From assembly GCA_035711465.1 (NCBI GenBank), contig DASTCC010000088.1, positions 1 to 10,654 of the forward strand: a stretch of DNA of 10,654 nt. Direction: 5' to 3'. Position 1 is the first letter of the stretch; each line of letters starts with the position of its first letter. The notes below the pieces were generated by a model. It saw only the letters and a list, made by a program, of their open reading frames with translations, had not been told where the DNA came from and did not search any database. The DNA comes from DASTCC01 sp035711465. GTDB lineage: Bacteria > Acidobacteriota > Vicinamibacteria > Vicinamibacterales > SCN-69-37. Positions 6,141 through 10,654 of the stretch are shown here, piece by piece. The position numbers and the translations under genes were made by a program.

Positions 6141-7006
6141 CAGAAACAGTCGGGAATGCCGAGCGGCATGAAGAACGACGCGAGGATCGAGAGCACCGAG
6201 AGCCCCAGGCAGCCGACCGCGATCGCGAGGTGATCGATCCGTTCCGGCTTCAACGGATCGAGCCACCGGCCGGCGAGCCAGCCGCCGGCAAAGCCGCCGG
6301 CGTGTGCGTAGTTGTCGACGCCCGGCATGATCAGGCCGAAGATGAACATCACGACCGCAAGGCTCTTCGCCTGTCCGTGGATGTAGCTCGATCCGCCGCG
6401 CCGGCCGTAATAGACGAGCCCGCCGAGCAGCCCGAAGATCGGCGCCGAGGCGCCCACCGTGAGCGGCGCGCCCGCGAGCGGCCCGGGCAGAAAGTACAGA
6501 TAGTTGCCGGCCACCGACGTCGCGAAGAAGCCGGCGATCGATCCAATCGTGTACAGGATGACCATGCGGCCGGGTCCGTAGAGGTCGGCGACCGACGGCG
6601 CGAGCTGGCGAATCCAGTACATGTTGAAGAAGATGTGGAGCAGGCCGCCGTGCAGCCAGCCGGCGGCGAGCAGCGACCACCAGCGATCGAGCCCGAACAC
6701 CGGCACCGCGCCGCTCGCGCCCAGCTTGAGCAGCGCGCACCCCGACGGCGAGAGAAAGCTCATCGGGCCGCCGCCGAGCTCGAGGCCGCCGCCGGAGAGC
6801 AGCAGGCTGAGCACGTACATGACCACGCACAGGCCGGTGACGAAGGGCAGGAAGCCCATGTCGTTGCCGAGCGCGCGCAGCGCCGGCGCGAAGCCCCACA
6901 ATCCGGGATTGCGGCGTCCGCAGCTGTAGCAGCGATCGTCGTTGACGCCAACGAGATTGCCGCACGACGCGCACACCACTGAACCGGTCCGCTGGCGCTT
7001 GAACAT
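6140..7006 (-). CDS. Rhomboid-family intramembrane protease with N-terminal zinc ribbon
   Basis: A 288-residue membrane protein. Residues 12-29 form a zinc-ribbon-like knuckle pair, CASC-x10-CYSC, on the presumed cytoplasmic N-terminus. The rhomboid core follows from about residue 50: WWSLLAAGWLHGGLLHIFFN (109-128, the HxxxxHxxxN motif), GASAPIFG with the candidate nucleophile Ser187 (185-192), and NYAHAGGFAGG with catalytic His235 (232-242). Rhomboids cut substrate proteins within or near membrane helices using this Ser-His dyad. The usual GxSG motif reads GASA here, so the Gly next to Ser is Ala; activity is plausible but not assured. About six or seven helices can be seen. The next gene starts inside its stop codon. 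A -10-like TATTCT lies 7 bases before the ATG, hinting at a leaderless transcript. Confidence 0.92.
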   Translation of the reverse strand: MFKRQRTGSVVCASCGNLVGVNDDRCYSCGRRNPGLWGFAPALRALGNDMGFLPFVTGLCVVMYVLSLLLSGGGLELGGGPMSFLSPSGCALLKLGASGAVPVFGLDRWWSLLAAGWLHGGLLHIFFNMYWIRQLAPSVADLYGPGRMVILYTIGSIAGFFATSVAGNYLYFLPGPLAGAPLTVGASAPIFGLLGGLVYYGRRGGSSYIHGQAKSLAVVMFIFGLIMPGVDNYAHAGGFAGGWLAGRWLDPLKPERIDHLAIAVGCLGLSVLSILASFFMPLGIPDCF

Positions 7007-7013
7007 CCAGCGG

Positions 7014-7019
7014 AGAATA
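7014..7019 (-). promoter_or_regulatory. Candidate -10 box for the rhomboid cluster
   Basis: On the minus strand TATTCT (TAnnnT form) ends 7 bases before the rhomboid ATG at 7006, which would put the transcription start at or next to the start codon. No good -35 hexamer was found, and no Shine-Dalgarno precedes the ATG. Inference only. Confidence 0.35.
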
Positions 7020-7032
7020 GCATGCGGCCTGC

Positions 7033-7038
7033 GATAAT
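7033..7038 (+). promoter_or_regulatory. Candidate -10 box for the 7045 SDR gene
   Basis: GATAAT, one mismatch from TATAAT, ends 6 bases before the GTG at 7045, as expected for a leaderless mRNA. It lies inside a small inverted repeat, cgat-a-atcg (7032-7040), that could alternatively be an operator. No clear -35 was found. Confidence 0.4.
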
Positions 7039-7044
7039 CGGCCC

Positions 7045-8004
7045 GTGCGCGTCCTCGTCACCGGCGGCACCGGCTATCTCGGCCGGGCGATCGTGCGCAC
7101 GCTCGCCGCCCGCGGACACGAGCCGGTGATCTTCGCGCGCCGCGCCACCTCCGGCGGTCTGCCGGGCCGCGCGATCGATGGCGACGTCCGCGACGCCGCC
7201 GCCCTCGTCGACGCCGCGCGCGGCTGCGAGGCGTGCTGTCACAGCGCCGCGCTCGTCTCCATCTGGCGTCGCCGCCGCGAAGACTTCGACGACGTCAACG
7301 TCGGCGGACTCGAGCATGCGATCGCGGCGGTGCGTGAGACCGGCATCACCCGCTTCGTCTACACGTCGTCGTTCCTCGCGCGTCCGCCGCGCGGACGGAC
7401 AGATCCGATCGCCGCCAACGACTATCAACGCACCAAGGTGCTCGCCGATCGCGTCGCGCGCGCGGCACGCGAGCGCGGCAGTCCGATCGTTCGCCTCTAC
7501 CCGGGCGTCATCTACGGTCCCGGCGTCGACTCCGAAGGCAACCTCGTCGGCCGGCTGCTGCGCGATCACGCCGCGGGCCGGCTGCCGGGGCTCATCGGAC
7601 CCGATCGCATCTGGTCGTTCTCGTGGATCGACGACGTCGCCGGCGCCCACGTCGCCGCGCTGGAGCACGACACGCCCGCGCCGGAATACGAGCTGGGCGG
7701 CGAGAACGCGCCGCTCGTCCGGGCCTTCGAACTGGCGGCGGCCAAAGGCTTCAAGGCGCCGCCGAGGACCCTGTCCTATTGGCTGTCCGAAGCCATTGGC
7801 GCCGCCGAAGTGGCCCGGGTGAAGATGTTCGGTGGCTCCCCGCTCGTGACGCGAGGAACGGTCGAGATCTTCCGGCACGACTGGCCGGTCGGCCATGCCG
7901 AGGCCGCCCGGGATCTCGCCTTCGCGGTGACGCCGCTGTCGACCGGCGTGGCGCGGACGCTGGAAGAGCTCCAGGCCGTGTCGGGCAGGAACCCTTCTAC
8001 GTAA
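7045..8004 (+). CDS. Extended SDR, NAD(P)-dependent epimerase/dihydroflavonol-reductase-like
   Basis: A 319-residue Rossmann enzyme, presumably cytoplasmic. It opens MRVLVTGGTGYLG, with the dinucleotide-binding glycines at G7, G10 and G13. VNVGG (84-88), YTSS (106-109) and Tyr127-x3-Lys131 (YQRTK) give the full extended-SDR active site, and RLYPGVIYGPG matches the usual substrate-domain entry. The family acts on nucleotide sugars, flavonoid-like ketones or hopanoid/steroid intermediates; the substrate here is unknown. The start is GTG at 7045; there is no in-frame ATG just upstream, and homology starts at that codon. No Shine-Dalgarno precedes it, but a GATAAT box sits 6 bases upstream. It diverges from the rhomboid gene (38-base gap) and is followed after 78 bases by the sigma-factor gene, probably a separate unit. 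Confidence 0.9.
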   Translation: MRVLVTGGTGYLGRAIVRTLAARGHEPVIFARRATSGGLPGRAIDGDVRDAAALVDAARGCEACCHSAALVSIWRRRREDFDDVNVGGLEHAIAAVRETGITRFVYTSSFLARPPRGRTDPIAANDYQRTKVLADRVARAARERGSPIVRLYPGVIYGPGVDSEGNLVGRLLRDHAAGRLPGLIGPDRIWSFSWIDDVAGAHVAALEHDTPAPEYELGGENAPLVRAFELAAAKGFKAPPRTLSYWLSEAIGAAEVARVKMFGGSPLVTRGTVEIFRHDWPVGHAEAARDLAFAVTPLSTGVARTLEELQAVSGRNPST

Positions 8005-8054
8005 ACGCTCGTAGTCTGTGAGGTGCGAACCCCAACCGCGCCTAACCCCGCGTC
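7988..8054 (+). promoter_or_regulatory. Possible ECF-type promoter region before the sigma-factor gene
   Basis: Two weak ECF-like -35 elements lie here: GGAACCC at 7988-7994, inside the end of the SDR gene, and GCGAACC at 8025-8031. Possible partners are GTCTGT at 8014-8019 and CGTC at 8051-8054. Spacings are a few bases longer than usual. ECF genes often drive their own promoter, which is why this was examined; it is not well supported. Confidence 0.2.
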
Positions 8055-8082
8055 CCTAACCGCCTTGGGAGCACCCCGTCTA

Positions 8083-8661
8083 ATGAAACAGATGCATCTG
8101 GACGACGCGGCTGCCGTCGCGAAAGCGAAGGGCGGCGATGACGAGGCCTTTCGACTGCTCGTCGAGCGACACAGCCGGAGCATCTATCGCCTGGCCTATC
8201 GCATGACCGGGCGGCCGGAAGACGCCGAGGACGTCGTCCAGGAAACGTTGGTGCGAGCGTATCGGCAGCTCGGCCGATTCGAATCGCGGTCGAATTTCGC
8301 GACGTGGCTGTACCGGATTGGATTCAACTGCGCCATCGACTACATGAGAGCCCGGCCGCGTCGCGAATCGGCGGAGACACACGAGACCCTGGAACGGCTG
8401 TCGGGCACGTCGAGCGGTCCATCGATGGACGACGTCGTGTTCGCCGGCGAGATCGGCGAGCGGGTGCAGGAAGCGTTGTCCGAGCTGAGCGCGCAGGAGC
8501 GCGCCGCGTTCCTGATGCGGCACTACCACGGCTGCTCGATCGAAGAGATCTGCGGCGCCCTCGAGCTGAAGTCGAACGCCGCGAAGCATTCAATCTTCAG
8601 AGCCGTGAAGAAAATGCGCGTCGCGCTGAAGCCGTTGATGAACGCGAGAGTCGAGACCTGA
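8083..8661 (+). CDS. ECF-type RNA polymerase sigma factor
   Basis: A 192-residue group 4 sigma-70 factor with only regions 2 and 4. Sigma-2 spans about residues 20-90, with FRLLVERHSRSIYRLAYRMT, PEDAEDVVQETLVRAYR and FATWLYRIGFNCAIDYMR. Sigma-4 spans about 126-180, with LSELSAQERAAFLMRHYHGC, SIEEICGAL and the recognition-helix region NAAKHSIFRAVKKMR. It directs RNA polymerase to stress promoters when freed from its anti-sigma partner, encoded 68 bases downstream. I chose the ATG at 8083, with a GGGAG about 11 bases upstream. A GTG at 8023 in the same frame would add 20 low-complexity residues and sits 5 bases after a TAGTCT box, so a longer leaderless form is possible. ATG at 8092 is a third option. 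Confidence 0.95.
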   Translation: MKQMHLDDAAAVAKAKGGDDEAFRLLVERHSRSIYRLAYRMTGRPEDAEDVVQETLVRAYRQLGRFESRSNFATWLYRIGFNCAIDYMRARPRRESAETHETLERLSGTSSGPSMDDVVFAGEIGERVQEALSELSAQERAAFLMRHYHGCSIEEICGALELKSNAAKHSIFRAVKKMRVALKPLMNARVET

Positions 8662-8673
8662 TCAACTGACGAG

Positions 8674-8722
8674 GCTGTCAGTGCTGAGTTTCAAGTTCTG
8701 AGTTCCACGTTGCAGGTGCTTG
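8674..8722. repeat. Spacer built of degenerate 7-base repeats (second locus)
   Basis: The 68-base gap between sigma factor and anti-sigma reads with a 7-base period: gctgtca, gtgctga, gtttcaa, gttctga, gttccac, gttgcag, gtgcttg. Every unit starts with G and six of seven with GT. The consensus differs from the 5033-5125 spacer, and it is much less GC-rich than the flanking genes. No hairpin, terminator or promoter hexamer stands out. Confidence 0.7.
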
Positions 8723-8729
8723 TCAACCC

Positions 8730-9491
8730 ATGGCCCATCTGAGTGAAGACGATCTGATCTTGCGGTACTACGGCGAGACCGACGCGGACGACACCGCTCG
8801 CACCGACGCGCACCTGAAGGCGTGTGCGATCTGCCGGGACGCGTGGGCGGATCTGACGGAGACGATGAAGCTCGTCGACGCGGCGCCCGTGCCCGAGCCC
8901 GGGCCGGCCTTCGAGCGGGTGATGTGGGCGCGCGTCCAGCAGGCGCTGCCGCCGAAACGGATGCCGTTCTGGTCGCTGCGCCGCCTGGTGCCGGCCGCCG
9001 GCCTCGCCGCGACCGTCGTCGCGCTCGTCGGCCTCGGCTGGATGTGGCGCTCGGCGATCGAGCCGGCCGGATCGACGGGCGCGGCCCGGACCGACGCGGC
9101 CGCCGTGCGCGAGCGCGTGCTGCTCACGGCGCTCGACGGCCACTTCGAGCAGACCGAGATGCTGCTGGTCGAATTGATGAATGCCCCCGGGGACGACCAG
9201 ACCGAGCTCGCGTTCGAGCGCTCGGCCGCGGACGACCTCGTGACGTCCGGCCGTCTCTATCGCGCGACGGCCGAACAGAACGGCGACATCCGCCTGGTGC
9301 GGGTGCTCGAGGAGATCGAAACCGTCCTCGTCGACGTCGCGCGCAGCCCACAGAAGATCGACCCGGTCGACCTGCAATCGCTCCGGGGCCGCATCGACGA
9401 CGAGAACCTGCTGTTCAAAGTCCGAGCCGTGACCAACGAGATTCGCGGCCGGCAGCAATCCATGAATCCGGTGAGTGAGGGACCGCTATGA
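8730..9491 (+). CDS. Membrane-anchored zinc-finger anti-sigma factor
   Basis: A 253-residue protein. The N-terminal anti-sigma domain carries His28-x3-Cys32-x2-Cys35 (HLKACAIC), the zf-HC2/ZAS signature that binds and holds an ECF sigma factor. One membrane helix lies at about residues 86-106 (LVPAAGLAATVVALVGLGWM), flanked on the cytoplasmic side by RR. Residues 107-253 would be periplasmic and mainly helical, with no recognised domain. A stress signal is expected to trigger release or cleavage and free the sigma factor encoded just upstream; the rhomboid gene nearby is not evidence of a link. The start at 8730 has only a weak AGGTG about 11 bases upstream. The stop overlaps the next start by four bases (ATGA), so the third gene is translationally coupled. 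Confidence 0.93.
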   Translation: MAHLSEDDLILRYYGETDADDTARTDAHLKACAICRDAWADLTETMKLVDAAPVPEPGPAFERVMWARVQQALPPKRMPFWSLRRLVPAAGLAATVVALVGLGWMWRSAIEPAGSTGAARTDAAAVRERVLLTALDGHFEQTEMLLVELMNAPGDDQTELAFERSAADDLVTSGRLYRATAEQNGDIRLVRVLEEIETVLVDVARSPQKIDPVDLQSLRGRIDDENLLFKVRAVTNEIRGRQQSMNPVSEGPL

Positions 9492-10654
9492 TCCGAGTGA
9501 CTGCGTTCGTGACTTCGTTGATGTTCGTCTCGGTGACCGCGGCGCAGGTCGCGCCGCCGACGCCCCCTGCCCCTCCGGCGCCATCGACGCCCGTCGTCGC
9601 TCAGCCCTCGCCGGCGCCCCGTGCGCCGCGCGCGCCGATGACGCCGCCCGGGGTCCTGCTCCCCGAAGTGATGATCCCGCCGGTGATCGTCGAGCTGCCG
9701 GATCTGCCCGATGTGCCTGACCTGCCGACGACGGTGATGCCGGCGCTGGCCCCGCTGCCGATGATGATCGACCTGCCGCAGACGCCCATGACCGTGACGG
9801 CGCCGCGCGCCGTGCCCGATTGGGAGATCCAGGAAGCGCTCCGCGCCGCACAGGACGCGCAACGCATCGACATGGACGCGATCCGGATGGCGCAGGACCA
9901 GGCCCGCGAGGCCATGCGGGCGGCGCAGATCGACTCCGAGCGCATTCGTGAGGAGGCGATGCGGGCCGTGCGCCTCGCGACGCCGTTCGCGCAGGGCGTG
10001 GCCGACATGCACTTCGATCACTTCGAGGTGCCGTTCGCGTTCGGCCGCAGCCAGAGCCCGGACCGGGAAGGCTACGACAGCGCCAAGCGCGCCCTCAACG
10101 CCCGCGAGTACGACACCGCGATCACCCGCTTCGACCGCGTCATCGGCATGAAGGCCGAACACGCCGACGCCGCCCTGTATTGGAAAGCGTTCGCGCAGTT
10201 CAAGCTCGGCCGCATGGACGACGCGCTCGCGACCATCCAGCAGCTCCGCCGCGATCACGCGCAGAGCCGGTATATCACCGACGCCAAGGTGCTCGAGGCC
10301 GACGCGCGCCGCATGTCCGGCCAGAACGTCAACCCGGCGACGCTCGACGACGACGAGATCAAGCTGCTGGCGATTCAGGGCATCCAGAACACCGAGCCCG
10401 AGCGCGCCATCCCGCTGCTCGAGGGCGTGCTGAACGCGACCAACTCGCTCCGGGTCAAGCAGCAGGCGCTCTACGTGCTGGCGCTGTCGGACCGGCCGCA
10501 GGCGCATCAGATCCTGATGAAGTACGCCAAGGGCGGCGGCACGCCCGATCTGCAGCGCGTCGCCATCAGCTACATCGCCAGCCGCCGCGACAAGCAGACG
10601 ACCAGCGCCGACCTCAACGAGATCTACACGTCGACGCAGGACCCGGCCGTGCGC
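9488..10654 (+). CDS. Secreted proline-rich TPR/HEAT-like repeat protein (C-terminus cut by window edge)
   Basis: An open frame of 389 codons from ATG at 9488 to the right edge. Residues 1-20 (MIRVTAFVTSLMFVSVTAAQ) are a likely signal peptide. Residues 21-110 are Pro/Ala-rich with LPDLPDVPDLP at 70-80. Residues 112-165 are a charged, Ala-rich helix (WEIQEALRAAQDAQRIDMDA and on) that may form a coiled coil. Two TPR-like units follow at about 196-275 (YDSAKRALNAREYDTAITRF; ALYWKAFAQFKLGRMDDALA), and from about 290 helical pairs look HEAT-like (AIPLLEGVL, QQALYVLALS, DLQRVAISYI). It shares ATGA with the anti-sigma stop and has a GAGG Shine-Dalgarno, so it belongs to the sigma/anti-sigma operon. 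The role is probably periplasmic scaffolding or stress output; exact function is unknown. Confidence 0.88.
   Translation, partial: MIRVTAFVTSLMFVSVTAAQVAPPTPPAPPAPSTPVVAQPSPAPRAPRAPMTPPGVLLPEVMIPPVIVELPDLPDVPDLPTTVMPALAPLPMMIDLPQTPMTVTAPRAVPDWEIQEALRAAQDAQRIDMDAIRMAQDQAREAMRAAQIDSERIREEAMRAVRLATPFAQGVADMHFDHFEVPFAFGRSQSPDREGYDSAKRALNAREYDTAITRFDRVIGMKAEHADAALYWKAFAQFKLGRMDDALATIQQLRRDHAQSRYITDAKVLEADARRMSGQNVNPATLDDDEIKLLAIQGIQNTEPERAIPLLEGVLNATNSLRVKQQALYVLALSDRPQAHQILMKYAKGGGTPDLQRVAISYIASRRDKQTTSADLNEIYTSTQDPAVR

Noticed and set aside
6760..7896. Minus-strand open frame of 378 codons spanning the divergent promoter
   Set aside because: Antisense to the plus-strand SDR and out of frame with the rhomboid; no motif.
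7997..8014. Inverted repeat ctacg/cgtag at the end of the SDR gene
   Set aside because: Only a 5-base stem with an 8-base loop and no T-run; expected by chance.
8026..8068. A third heptamer-type spacer before the sigma-factor gene
   Set aside because: cctaacc recurs 14 bases apart, but the aacc words are spaced 6, 10 and 14 bases, so a 7-base period is not supported.
9257..10507. Minus-strand open frame of 416 codons
   Set aside because: Antisense to the anti-sigma and TPR/HEAT genes; His/Arg-rich shadow typical of high GC.
1..10654. CRISPR array, tRNA, rRNA, insertion sequence or prophage
   Set aside because: No spaced direct repeats, cloverleaf, transposase, integrase or terminal inverted repeats were seen; genes are dense and of uniform composition.

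Overview
The window is GC-rich (roughly two thirds G+C by eye), almost fully coding, and looks like an ordinary chromosomal segment of a free-living Gram-negative-type bacterium. The gene families, the ECF/zinc-finger anti-sigma pair followed by a TPR/HEAT-repeat protein, and the short degenerate spacer repeats remind me of Acidobacteriota (Vicinamibacteria-like). That placement is inference from gene style; there is no rRNA or other marker here. I see no phage, transposase, CRISPR, tRNA or rRNA, and no gene-free stretch over 100 bases.

Layout. Bases 1-3246 hold three minus-strand genes, read right to left: a 65-residue four-cysteine protein, an aconitase-family hydratase with its swivel domain first, and a secreted right-handed beta-helix protein that overlaps the hydratase end by 11 bases and runs off the left edge. 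apaG (3253-3642, plus) starts 6 bases from the four-cysteine gene and meets a second minus-strand cluster tail to tail. Read from 7006 leftward, that cluster is: a rhomboid protease with an N-terminal zinc ribbon, an SDR enzyme resembling SDR-type L-threonine 3-dehydrogenase (start and stop overlap), a repeat-filled spacer, a [2Fe-2S] ferredoxin, aat (leucyl/phenylalanyl-tRNA-protein transferase) and a small four-helix membrane protein. From 7045 rightward on the plus strand are an NAD(P)-dependent extended SDR, an ECF sigma factor, its zinc-finger membrane anti-sigma factor, and a secreted proline-rich TPR/HEAT-like protein that overlaps the anti-sigma stop and runs off the right edge.

How the genes work together. 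The clearest functional unit is the stress-signalling module at 8083-10654: sigma factor, membrane anti-sigma and probable envelope protein. The 7006-3648 cluster mixes protein quality control (rhomboid, Aat), redox (ferredoxin) and amino-acid or sugar metabolism (SDR); tight spacing suggests co-transcription, with a possible break at the 99-base spacer.

No convincing new defence or mobile system was found. The points most worth a second look are the unusual domain order of the aconitase-family enzyme, two intergenic spacers built on a 7-base period, an 11-base tandem repeat inside a signal-peptide coding region, and a divergent pair of -10-like boxes placed for leaderless transcripts.
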